Positions 1-12,334 of a stretch of 64,000 nucleotides of DNA are shown piece after piece. The position numbers were made by a program, and so were the translations under genes. The stretch covers positions 372,001 through 436,000 of the forward strand of contig ML769390.1 of assembly GCA_009733575.1 (NCBI GenBank). The letters are read 5' to 3'. This DNA is from Gymnopus androsaceus JB14 (lineage: Eukaryota > Basidiomycota > Agaricomycetes > Agaricales > Omphalotaceae). How positions within the stretch are numbered: position 1 is the first letter of the stretch; each line of letters begins with the position of its first letter. A model generated the notes under the pieces. That model saw only the letters and a list, made by a program, of their open reading frames with translations, did not search any database and was not told the origin of the DNA.

Positions 1-1604
1 AAAACAACAGTTATATTCGTACTTTGAGCTGCCTAGTCCATATATGCGTCGGTGGATTTTCTACGAAGCCCCTTGGTAAAATCTCCTTGAACACCACAGA
101 TCAGATAGTGATATTTCGCGTTTACGCCCTCCCTAAACATCGACCATCTACTTGTTAATAAATAATTACCGGAAATTATGAGTTTCACGTACGAAATGAT
201 TCCGAAAGCGTGATATTCCAAGACAGAACTTCGTGATATCCTTGCTAGAAGTCCTTGTTGCATTCCTCGTTCGAAGCGTAGGATAGCAACCTTTGGCGAA
301 GGCTGGGACGCGATGATGAGGATAAGGTCGAGCCACAGAGATGACGCAACTCACAATCTCGACTTCGACCTTTACAGATCGGATGGTCAACCATGGCCAA
401 AGAATACTTTTTTTGTTCATATCAGTACCATGATTGAGATTTAGAAATGGATTATCTCTTACAGGAAGACATCATGACGGTAAACCAAAAATCTTGTTGC
501 CTGGCAAGATGGTTTCCATTGAGATTCCATGAGCGGGTGTCGACGTCGTAGGTATCCCCAAGTATAACAAAGACCCAGGCTGAAACGAAATCACTAACTA
601 AAGGCAAGAGACGATCTTAAATACTTACTACACAATAGTCCGAACCTGTAATATGTTTAATAGTCAGACACAGGGGAGCAACGTTGAAATATGCGACGAC
701 AAACCATCCAACAAATCGATGATATCGCTCAAATACACTACGATGAGGTGAGTTTTTTTTTTGTCTGATTCCATTTAAATGTAAGCTCACTTGTGATGAG
801 TATTGCGGATCCAAGGAAAAGCGGACAGGATAGATACTGCTACAGCGATATTAGGTGGCCAGACCTAGGGCAAGGATCGCGCTGTGAGTATTGCTGTGAT
901 TTACAAAGTTGATCACAACTCGGAAGACCAGCCACATAAATCCAGACACAGGCGCATCCGGAGTGTATACCTCCTAGATGTTGCAAAATGGATGTACATG
1001 CGAGTCTGAAGCGTAAAGGTGTCCACTGTACCTTTCTTTTCAGTACAGGATGATGAAGCGAGATGCGTTGAACTAACCTTGGCGAAAAGAGTGTTGACAA
1101 ATAAATACAAGAACCGCCCAAAAAGTTCGTTCCGTACTAGGAGGGCGGTCTGCAAATTCCCTAATATGAAGGCACTGGTGTAGTTGCGAGGATAAACCCA
1201 AACATTGGCTGCTGCAAGGACAAGCCCGATAACATTCAAAATGACCACTAGGACGAAAAATTTCCTGCACGGTGCGATGAGTATAGAAAGAATCATTGTA
1301 AAGGTGCGTTAATAGTACGTACCTGTAAGTATTGAACCAAAGCTGAAATTTAATCCAGCGGGAGGCTTTGGGGCGGGGACTTGGACGTTGCACAAGCTTG
1401 AATCCCGTCTCTTTAGACCCAGAATCGTTGGGCATAGGAGGAGAAGCCTGCAGAGTAGAGGCCTCTGAGAGTGTTGCGTTCCATCTTCCCTTCGACATCC
1501 TTGCCAAGAGCCAGGGAGGGCAGCACATTAAGGGTATTCGCCACAGAAGGTACGTGCTCAAGGATTCCCTTCTCAGCTTCGTCAGCACTAGATGTAGAGG
1601 CCAT
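1..1604 (-). CDS. TmpL-like multi-pass membrane oxidoreductase, C-terminal part cut by window edge
   Basis: Spliced minus-strand reading gives several hydrophobic segments with the motifs RNELFGRFLY, GGIHSGCA, VSGFMWLVFRV and HRFVGW, then a soluble part with AILRFERGMQQGLLARIS, YHAFGIIS and YHYLICGVQGDFTKG. This order matches the fungal membrane proteins related to TmpL, whose C-terminal half has about six membrane helices followed by an FAD/NAD(P)-binding-like domain linked to redox homeostasis; the electron-transfer role is inferred. Exons are separated by introns of about 50 nt, and one exon is only 17 nt (629-645). The end of the gene lies left of base 1. Three one-base insertions (near 65, 853 and 950) are needed to keep the conserved frame, so it is either a pseudogene or carries sequence errors. 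The start is unsure: ATG at 1604 opens a different frame from the later exons, and ATG at 1498 is an in-frame alternative. Confidence 0.7.
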
Positions 1605-2981
1605 AATGACTGCAAGAGATGAACTGTAAGGAGAACCGAAACTTGTATTTTACCCTTGAAGTGAAGGTCTTCTTATACTAGAGCTCTATACTTGGAACCA
1701 GTAGCCAATGCATGCCGGTAGGTAGAGAATTGCCGATCCGGTCTACTCGTCCTGATTCCCAAAATGGTACTTCGTACAAATACAACTGTTGGAACTTTGT
1801 GGCTATATCAGGGCCCCCCGAGAACTGCGGTCGGCTCTGCGAGTCTGGATTGTCAATAAATTGGAGTATGCATACCATAAAGTAATTTTAAAAATGATTC
1901 AGATTTGAGAAAGATAGCTGACCGTCACAGCCAGAGATTTTTTGGCATATGAGACTTGCCTCCAGAGCCAAAAGGTAGCGCGATATCCATATACGCACTA
2001 GATTGAAACGTCGGATGTAGAATCCATTGGCAGCTATACATGGCACTAGTCGAAGAAACAGAGACGCACCTTATCTAAAGGAGAATCGAGGCCTCGTCGA
2101 GGCCTACTTATTAGTCCTTAAAAACAGTCGGTGAAGTCTACGTCCGGAAAGTTCTTCCCGTCAATGTCACCGTAAAAGAGAGGGAGCCGCGGCTACACGA
2201 TCATCACTGCGATAGTTATTTGAAAAATGAACCGCGTACTATGCTCCCCGCCTGACGCTAATTGAAAAGAGAGCGAAAGGTACACCGTCTTGATACAGTC
2301 TCCGACGTGTACGCGAGATAAAAATCCCGTACTCAGAATTGATCATTGCTACTACTGCACATTAGAGGCACAGTAATCCCTGTCAGTTTTATCAGCCAAG
2401 AGCTGCCCGATTATGATCTCCGAATCCATGATTCCCCCAGCATTCACGGATTCCTGAGGGTAGTGCTCAAACCACCCTCGGAGTCAGAGAACATTGAATT
2501 ATCATTTCCGAATCACTGGAGATAAATTACATAGGTGACACATTCTTGGAATGTAACCGATCTGTCGTTCTTATCGATTGGAGAAGGAGACCATTGGGAA
2601 GAAGATGGGGAGCGAAGAGGTTTTGTGACTTTTTGTCGCATGAATGAAAAATTGATTGATGCCGTGCACTCGGCATAACGTAAGCGCGAACCTCTTTTCA
2701 TAGTGGTGCCTGCAAGTAAATGTATTACTATTCGATGGTTTCTTGCTTAGCTGTAATACACCAAGTATGTAGCTATGTAGCTGTACTGTACCACCGTATC
2801 GCAGAGCTCGAACGGAATTTTGACCACACTCCGAACTTTCTGACTGAGTCGCAACGAAATTGGAAGGTTATACTTATGTATTAGATAAATAACCTTTATA
2901 TCATATGTTGTTGTATTGACCAATAGCTAGATATGGTTTTATACCCGGCTTTGTCCCTCAAAGTTGACCCAAGGATGTCAC
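1605..2981. other. intergenic, no gene seen
   Basis: Only short unsupported ORFs occur here (for example 1678-1878 and 2513-2701 on the minus strand), with no recognisable domain, codon pattern or splice-linked continuation. The stretch separates the convergent-side end of the aldo-keto reductase from the upstream side of the membrane-protein gene, so part of it probably holds the promoter of the latter. Confidence 0.4.
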
Positions 2982-4606
2982 TTACTCGGGTCGAAGAGCC
3001 TTGGGGTATGGCATCTTCTGCACTTTGGCAGTGGAAGCCATGAGGAACGAAGGCTCCGTCCCGTCGCCCTAAAGAGGCAGCAATGAGCTCTGGGTCTGGC
3101 GGAAGACAAGTAGTGACTTACAATCATGGTCGTCGGGAACCCAACATCAAACGGAAGAACACTCTCAAGCTCTTTGATCTGCGCATCACTCAAAGTGAGT
3201 TCCAGCGCCTCAAGGTTGGCCACGAGATTCTCCACCTTGCGACCTCCGATGATAGGAAAGACGTGAGGTGTTTTTTGCATAACGTATGCAATAGCCACTG
3301 AAGCAATATAGAAGTAGGGAGTGAGCACGACGCAGGGAAAAGAGAAAAGAAATACGATGTGATGTAGAACCTACCTGCGGAAATACTCTTTGCCCCAATG
3401 TCCTTTGCGACTTTTTCCAGAGCACGAGACATCTTTGCCTCGTCTTCAGTTCTCTCCCAATCCGAACCGGGAAATGCGCGACCATTCTCACCGCTCTCCT
3501 TACGGCGCTGCTCTTCAGCATCTGTGCGAAGCTTTCCAGCTGCAAGTACACTCCATGGCGCAAGGGCTAGACCTAGCACATAGTTATAATCATATCCTGG
3601 ACTGCATCTGCGGTACTGACCTAGGGAGCGAGCCATAGGGATAATGTCACGCTCGAAGGAACGGTCCATAATGTTCCATTTACCCTGAACACCAAAATAA
3701 GTATAAAGTTATATATGTATATAGTAGGAAAAAGATCAACGAACCTGGTAAATCACAAAAGGTGTCTTTCCATGGTCTCTAGCATATTGATTCGCTTGTG
3801 CGACAATCCAAGCTGGAGTATCTGACACACCCTATAGAGATAACCGTCAAACCTCTGATAAATTTAGCTATGAATCTGCCAGCGCTGAAATGCATACCAA
3901 ATATATAACCTTGCCAGATACAACGAGGTTATGCAAACTGTCCATCACCTCCTCGACGGAGGTATCGAAATCCCACCAATGCAAGTATAAGATATCGATG
4001 TAATCCGTACGTAGTTTCTTCGAACTAGCTTCGACACTGATGTGCATAGATTTAGCGTTATTACCGACATAGTTGACATGCTGTTTGATATTGAGGTCGC
4101 CTGTTTTGTAGTTGGACGTGTACTGTGGTTTAGTATATGTAGTAAGTGCTTGGAAATATCTCATACAAAGTCTGTCTGATCTATACCTTGGTGGCGATAA
4201 CAAGTTGATCGCGAATCTGCCGTTTTTCCATCCATTCCCCAATGAACTGCTCTGAGGTTTCATTTTGACTTGGGAATCGAGAGTGAGTGGCACAAATGAG
4301 TAGCACTCAATCTCAATCTACTTACTAGTTGTTTGCAGTGTCGATAAAATTTCCGCCCATGTCAAAGTATGCATCTAGTAGCTTGAAACTGGACTCCTTA
4401 TCCATCGAACCCATCCACTGTGGATTCATTAGTTAGTCGTTCAACAACTTGGTTAGGGAAAGGGATCGTCTAACGTCGTTCCATTGGTCACCGATGCTCA
4501 TTGCCCCAAGACACACAGGAGAGACGCGAACGCCAGCGCGAGGCGAAAGGATTCTGTATACACCGAGTTTGGTTGGAGGCTCATCAGCAGGCTTGAAAAG
4601 CGACAT
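2982..4606 (-). CDS. aldo-keto reductase, aryl-alcohol dehydrogenase (AAD) type
   Basis: A cytosolic NADPH-dependent aldehyde/ketone reductase of the family that includes fungal aryl-alcohol dehydrogenases and norsolorinic acid reductase; in wood- and litter-decay fungi these interconvert aromatic aldehydes and alcohols. The spliced product starts [15 protein letters not shown] at 4606 and ends KALRPE at 2982. It shows FIDTANN (catalytic Asp), VIATKYTS (catalytic Lys), LYLHWWD (catalytic His) and [16 protein letters not shown]. Near the C-terminus, [19 protein letters not shown] is the cofactor-binding segment. At least six introns interrupt it; length is near the usual 380 residues. I see no obvious frame break. 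The natural substrate cannot be read from the sequence, and no biosynthetic partner genes are adjacent. Confidence 0.88.
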
Positions 4607-5145
4607 GAGGTTCGAAGTTGAATTTGGTGGCGATGGAAGTACTAAGAAGTAACGTCGGCGTTCAGGAGATGCAGTGGGTTAGGGGAAAAGAGGGCATACA
4701 TAGTCTGTTTATATACAATTCAACACACTTGAAGTTGACGTTAACCTAAAATCTGTGGGAGTTAATAATCTCCAGCGCGATCGCGATATACTTAATAATC
4801 CCTTCTTTCCAACTTTCTTCTTTCCTTAATAATCTCCGTCATATCGTATACCGTACTCAAAATGAATTCAAGTGCATGTCTGTCACACTACATTCGTGAA
4901 CGCGATGGAATATTTGTAGTTGACATTCTGCCCTCTTTGTCATCGTCAGCATATGAGTCTCCGTGAATTCGGGAAAATCGAAACTCACACTTGGGGCATC
5001 GATATGGAACCCGAGCTTCCAATTTAACTCGAACTTTATTCAACTTGAAGGGCAGCCGGGAATCAGGCGCAAGAACTTGAAGAAAGGAATGGCCGGCGCC
5101 TGTGCACTGACGGTGTAGCATTAGACGCTCATCGTTTGTTCTCGA
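4607..5145. other. intergenic between divergent genes
   Basis: Holds the promoter region of the aldo-keto reductase and presumably of the kinase-like gene on the other strand. A minus-strand ORF (4888-5160) with two CxxC-like cysteine pairs overlaps it but has no convincing continuation. No repeat or RNA was recognised. Confidence 0.4.
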
Positions 5146-7585
5146 ATGCTCACATTGCAATACTCAGTTTTCAACCCCGAACCATTCGTTTGCCTGGTTA
5201 AACCTACACGCCTACTTCATGAGGGAGGTTTACCCAGCATAATTAAAACCCTTGTCGAGAAGCACTGCAAAGAACTCCAAAACAGTGTCACCAGGTCGGC
5301 TGAACTCTACAAGAACTTAGGGGCCTCTGGTGAGGGTGAATGGACCTCCGACGAGGATGAGGTGGCCGCCTTCGACGTAAAAGAAGCAATAGAGAAGAAA
5401 ATCATCGCTTCTATGGACCCCAACCAGCTGTCGACCTCCGAGCCGTTAAATGTCTATCTAATTGCTCCCCGAAAGCTTTTCCAAGGTCAGTGCATTATTC
5501 TCCTTCAACTATTAACAAATCGTTCCAATTTGGGAACACAGATACCCACATCAGCCATTACGCCATCGTGCGTTCGATCCCCGAGAGCGACGATAATCAC
5601 AAGCGGGACATGATTGCGAACAAGGTGCAAATGGGTCCGGACTATCACTATCCTTTGGAAAAAGATGAGGCGACGAAATTCCTAAATGACCTGCTCAAAC
5701 CAAGATGGATGAGTGATATGGTCTGTCCCTTAGTCACATCTATCGCTGATTTTGTTTTGATATCTAGTTCCTAGGACCATGCGGAGATCTCGAGTCTCCT
5801 CCCATCGGGGTACGAAAACAAGTACACAACTATCGAAGGTAACCCCCCCTCCGGTTTAGGTCAAAATGACAAATCCATCGCGGCAGAAGCTTACAGCTAT
5901 ATGCATTTGCTGCGTTCGTCATCGAAAGCACGCTTAACCGCGTATACCGAGGGGGGAAAAGAACCAGTCATTGCCGGATACTGGTTCTGTGGTGTTCATG
6001 CTGCACTTTAGCGACCGTGAGCCACTTTCGGTGCCCCTCTCTCCTTTTGTGTAAGGTGTTTCTTTGAGGCTTGTTGTCTTCCATGTTCATTTCTGCCTAG
6101 CACTTGGTCGAATCAATCGTGGCCTTACTCTCTGCCCAAACAAAGACTTGACTGCAGCCTGATGTCCCTTGAAAAGTACACTCCGAAAACGGACTTCATG
6201 ATAAGGAGAGGATATCAGATCTCTGCTTTGAACGAGACTCTACTCTGGAAACGGCGATGACCGATACCGAATGTTAGTGCAAGGGGCCTCAGTTGTGCGC
6301 ATTGTCAACCTTGCTCCTTCAAAGCCCCGGAGCCTCTACGTGCTTCCTTGACATCTATAATGATGAAAAAATGACAACCACGGTATATGGGTTGTATTTG
6401 TCACAGTCAGGCTTGGTGTGTTCTTATTGCGCCGTTGCCACCTTTGACTTAGGCTTGACTTATTTTTCAGGTTCGATCTGTACAGAAACAATTCACGCTC
6501 ACTCGAATCGATGATTCATTGGCTTATCTCACGATGCTACACAACATTGCCGATTGCTATCCGCACTTTAGTGAATTCTTAGAGGAGGCCGCAAGGATGA
6601 TTGACTTGCATGTAATCGCATCAACGACCCGTGTCGGCGGCGGCACAGGGCAAGGCCCGGATGGAGAGAACAGCGGCAGAGGCGAACAGACAAAAAAGCG
6701 AGCTCGTACATCTTCGGCTGGCGGTACAAATTCGAAGACTCAACCTGGTACCTCACACGCCTTGCATGAGGCTGGCTACCTTCTGGTTAAATCCCTCAAT
6801 GTGGGTGAAATGACCTCTGTTCCCGTATATTTATCTGATATTCAGTGATGTAGCATCGCAAAGTATATCTAGGCCAAAGTGGGTCTGGGTGCAACGTCGT
6901 CGTTAAAATAGTTCCCCGATACTCTACCGAAATCTCTTACTTCGAGCTATGTCAAGGGCCGAATGTGGTTCCGCTGCTGGCTCGAGTAGACGATTCCATG
7001 GACACATGCCTTGTCATGCCCTTGCTTTCGGTCTTGGGAGACTTTTTGTTACCAGGGTACAGGGAAGACATCGCGGACAGCTTATTTTCCATGAGTGTTG
7101 ATCTTGCCAGAGGCCTTACATTCCTTCACTCACACCGCATCGCCCATTGTGATCTGAAGCCCAATAATCTTCTGTTCGATGAGCACAAAAAGCTCATGAT
7201 TGCGGACTTCGGTTCTGCCGTGCTTGTGGATAGTGACGAAACGTTAGTAGATGGCATCCGAGGAACGGAAGGTTGGACTGCCCCCGGTCCGTGCTCTGCT
7301 CCATTTTATGTATACCTGAGTCTGACTTTCCTTCCAGAGACGGACAAACGGAGACCATTCTCCCCAATACGGGCAGACTTGTACTCATGCGGCCTGGTTT
7401 ACCGGGCAATCATATATTTCATGCCAGCGTCATCCCAAGATGAATCCGCTCGTCTGTTAGCATTCTCCAAAAGGCTCAGGCATGAGGACCCTACTCAAAG
7501 ACCGAGCCTCCAAGAGTGGATGAACTCTCCCCTTTCCCCGGCAACGAGAGGTACATTCACTGCACCACCTTTCCGACTACGGTGA
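5146..7585 (+). CDS. protein-kinase-like protein, possibly degraded
   Basis: The 3' part encodes a protein kinase domain: glycine-rich GSGCNVVVK with the beta-3 lysine codon at 6904-6906, then CQGPNVVPLLARVDD, the catalytic loop HCDLKPNN (about 7145-7168; HRD Arg replaced by Cys), DFGSA (7205 on) and ADLYSCG. A 51-nt intron near 7285-7335 restores GWTAPE-TDKRR. The 5' part (5146-6010) encodes an acidic N-terminal region with YLIAPRKLF and GKEPVIAGYWFCG, which I take to belong to the same protein because such long N-terminal extensions occur on kinase-like proteins of agaricomycetes. Between about 6010 and 6280 the frame has stops that I could not remove with a clear intron, so the gene may be decaying, or the two ends may be separate genes. 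The core Lys, Asp and DFG residues remain, so activity is possible. Substrate and pathway unknown. Confidence 0.5.
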
Positions 7586-8615
7586 TCATGGCCTTGACTG
7601 ATGTAACAAAGTCTTTCGAACTAATCGACCCATCAACGCATTGTGCGCATTGTGTTGTGATGAATGGTCAACGCACGGTATGTACAGCAGGTGTATTTTT
7701 AATATTTCACTTTTCAGACTGATCCTTCCCGCTCAGTTCCTTCGATGTTCCAGTACTCTCCATATACGTCTTAATCCTTAATGACTCAAATTAGTACTGT
7801 ACTAAGTATTGCTTGTATCATCAACCACATTTCAGATGTTGACCTTAGAAGATGAATATTACCTAGACGCTTGTGACACATGATGCATGTACGATTTCTG
7901 AAAGGACCGGTGTTCATTTCCTGAGAGGGCTGCAAACGAACAGAAGCTCAGGGATAATCGTGACCTCAATGCGGAGGTCACATTATGCATCATGTAGTAT
8001 GATGTATTGGTAGCTAGTGCCAGTAGTGGACACGACAGCTCCTCCGAAGGACAGTGAGCTCATAGATAGGCTGTGACCGAGCCAAATTGATAGCTGGTGC
8101 AGCCTTCGGTGGCGAAGGTTGGTGCGGGAACACATGGTATAACTTGCGAAGGACGCAGGTAGTCCACATCCTCGCAGTCGAGAAGCACGTGCAGCCATTG
8201 ACGAGTCATGAAAGAGAAAAACTCAAAAATGGAACAAGCGGACTATAACTTGGTTTCTCAGACTAGTGAGGTAGATAAAGTGGAAAAAATATGTAGTATA
8301 ACCGTAGCTAAGGTACTCTTTATAATAAATATACAAACAACAGAACGACAATCGAAATTCTTCTGATATAAAGCAAATCTGAAATATGCTAGTGGTGTGC
8401 GTATACGCACATCCACATCGTACTCGTCGTACACTACACTAATCTCCAAGTCCACATCAGTCCCTAATCCTTACTCCCTACTACCTACTCTCTGCTCTCT
8501 ACTGCCTGCAGCCTAGCGACCTGCGAAATTCGAAGGATGGTTCGAAGGAGGGTTCGGATTTGGAAGGAGCGGAAGAGGAGATTCAATGAATCATCATCAG
8601 ATATCGCACTCTAAT
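7586..8615. other. intergenic, no gene seen
   Basis: Tail-to-tail spacer between the kinase-like gene (+) and the MAP kinase (-). Short ORFs such as 7983-8198 and 8258-8455 on the minus strand lack any supporting motif. It should contain the 3' ends and polyadenylation sites of both genes. Confidence 0.4.
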
Positions 8616-10575
<1,960 letters not shown>

Positions 10576-11364
10576 GGTGTTGAGCGGCTGAGAAAGAGGA
10601 ATATATACAGCTGGAAGAAGGGAAGGAAGAGATGATTGAAAACTGAATCTCCAGAAATCAATCTTGAAATCGATTGCCATCAAACAGCGCTCACACAGGC
10701 GCCTATCATTACCACGCGGGAGTCGAAAGCTATTCGGCTGTGCGGAACGTCTTCTCTTCCGACGTTGCTGTTCCAAGCTCGATGCTCTTGACGTTACCAG
10801 GCCAGATTTGCAAGTGAGCCCGGAGGACCTTCAACAGCCTTCAATTTGCCTTAATCCGGATCCAGCGAGCACAGCAATCTCATTGAAAAAAATAATGATC
10901 ATCAATGGATCCATAGCACCCATGATAGGATTTGAAGATCTTTGTATGCTCGCATATCATTCAATCATCCACTCAAGTCTTCGAATAGTAACACTTAGGG
11001 GCTGTTAGAAGCTGTTAAACTCAAGTACTCCAAGCAAACTCAGAAACATCCGGCATTTTTCTTGTCAAACGGCAACATCTCCAAGCTAGCTACTCATTCT
11101 CGTGCTCAAACGGGTCCGTTCTTTTAATTACCATTCAAGGGTGCTCCTTCAAGCTCTCATCCATCGTCGTCTAATGCGTCGCTTTGATACGCGAGTTCGT
11201 CCTCAAAAAGTCTCATCATCAGGCGATGAAACCGATTGCTTTACAATCTTACACGTTCAGCTACTAGTACACCACTACGGAATACACACAGATGTCCGAG
11301 TCCGAGTTAGTCAGGCTATGAAACTGTGACCATGGGCGTTCAAGGCAAACGGCAGTGGCAATCG
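10576..11364. other. intergenic; MAP kinase promoter region
   Basis: About 0.8 kb upstream of the MAP kinase. ORFs at 10664-11008 and 11102-11329 (+) have no recognisable features. No repeat or RNA gene seen. Confidence 0.4.
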
Positions 11365-11574
11365 CTAGAATCTATAACCAATCCAGACCACCCTGTCCCT
11401 GTTCCGATTCGCCTCCTCCTGCCTCCTTGCCTCCTGCCTCTGCCTATGTCTCTTCTCGCGTCTATTATCCTCCTCGCATCTCCAGCAGATGACTCTGTTG
11501 TTGTCGGCAAGACTGCGAGCCTGAGGAAAACGGGCACCGCATTGTTTACAACTGCCTCGGATGCCTCTTGTCAT
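11365..11574 (-). CDS. possible small zinc-ribbon protein
   Basis: A short ORF starting MTRGIRGSC encodes CKQCG followed about 20 residues later by CWRCEED, that is two CxxC knuckles, then an Arg/Glu-rich helix (RREKRHRQRQEARRQ). Two CxxC pairs in this spacing could bind zinc. The opposite strand also has a long ORF (11326-11706), so coding strand is not proven, and I recognise no family. A start at 11622 would add 16 residues. It may be one exon of a larger gene. Confidence 0.35.
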   Translation of the reverse strand: MTRGIRGSCKQCGARFPQARSLADNNRVICWRCEEDNRREKRHRQRQEARRQEEANRNRDRVVWIGYRF

Positions 11575-12334
11575 GGTAAAGTAGGTGCTGGGGCTGGGCC
11601 AGTTGGTGAAGTGGATGGACAAGGTGAACTGGAGATTGGGCTTACTGAAGATTGGGAGATTGTGAAGGGTTTGTGTGTGGGATTGTATATGCGATTCCTA
11701 GTGTGAGCTATAGCATACTATGCTGTTGGGTACTTGTTTGGTGGACTTACTCTCGCTTGTGTAGGATGAGGTGTACAAGAAGAATATTCACAATATAGCC
11801 GACGATTTTATAGTGGGCTATTATATAAGATAAGGCATGCCACAATCCCATATCGTTTCACCTTATAGCCCTCACATTGGCAGGCTCATTTAGCTGAAAT
11901 GGCCATGCGTGGTGTCCAGCTGCGTGGAATACGCACTGCATCTTGCATTTTCTGAACGTGTTTCCGTCTTTATGCTGGCCATTGATTGCTAACTATCGGG
12001 CTGAAACCAAGAAGATGAATAGGAAACGGTCAGCAGTTTTCCTGCGCAGGTTGCTCCATAGGTAATTAATTCACTAGTAGTTTAACCGACTAACCGATTC
12101 ACGATCACGCTAATAGGAAAGAACGCTCCTTACTAATCTTATTTACAACCAAGCAGAACGATGGATTACGAGTGTCCGCTGAAGAGCTTTGAGGCAAAAC
12201 GTGATCTGGCGCAGACTTGGCGATTAGAGCTGTGGCTTCTTGCGTAAGTAGAGTAAAAAATATGCTTTCAAATGAAGGTGTAACTACACCAATATACTTT
12301 AAATCTACAGCTACAAAGTCCAAGTACTCCAAGT
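11575..12334. other. intergenic, no gene seen
   Basis: AT-rich spacer ahead of the 3' end of the sedolisin gene. Only small unsupported ORFs are present (for example 12217-12432 +, which is antisense to the last sedolisin exon). Confidence 0.4.

Noticed and set aside
4888..5160. Minus-strand ORF with CPKC-type cysteines, possible zinc-finger protein
   Set aside because: Only one cysteine pair is well placed, there is no continuation on either side, and it overlaps the start of the plus-strand kinase-like gene.
11326..11706. Plus-strand ORF of 126 codons
   Set aside because: Its Leu/Pro-rich translation looks like the antisense of the CxxC-bearing minus-strand ORF, which has more protein-like features.
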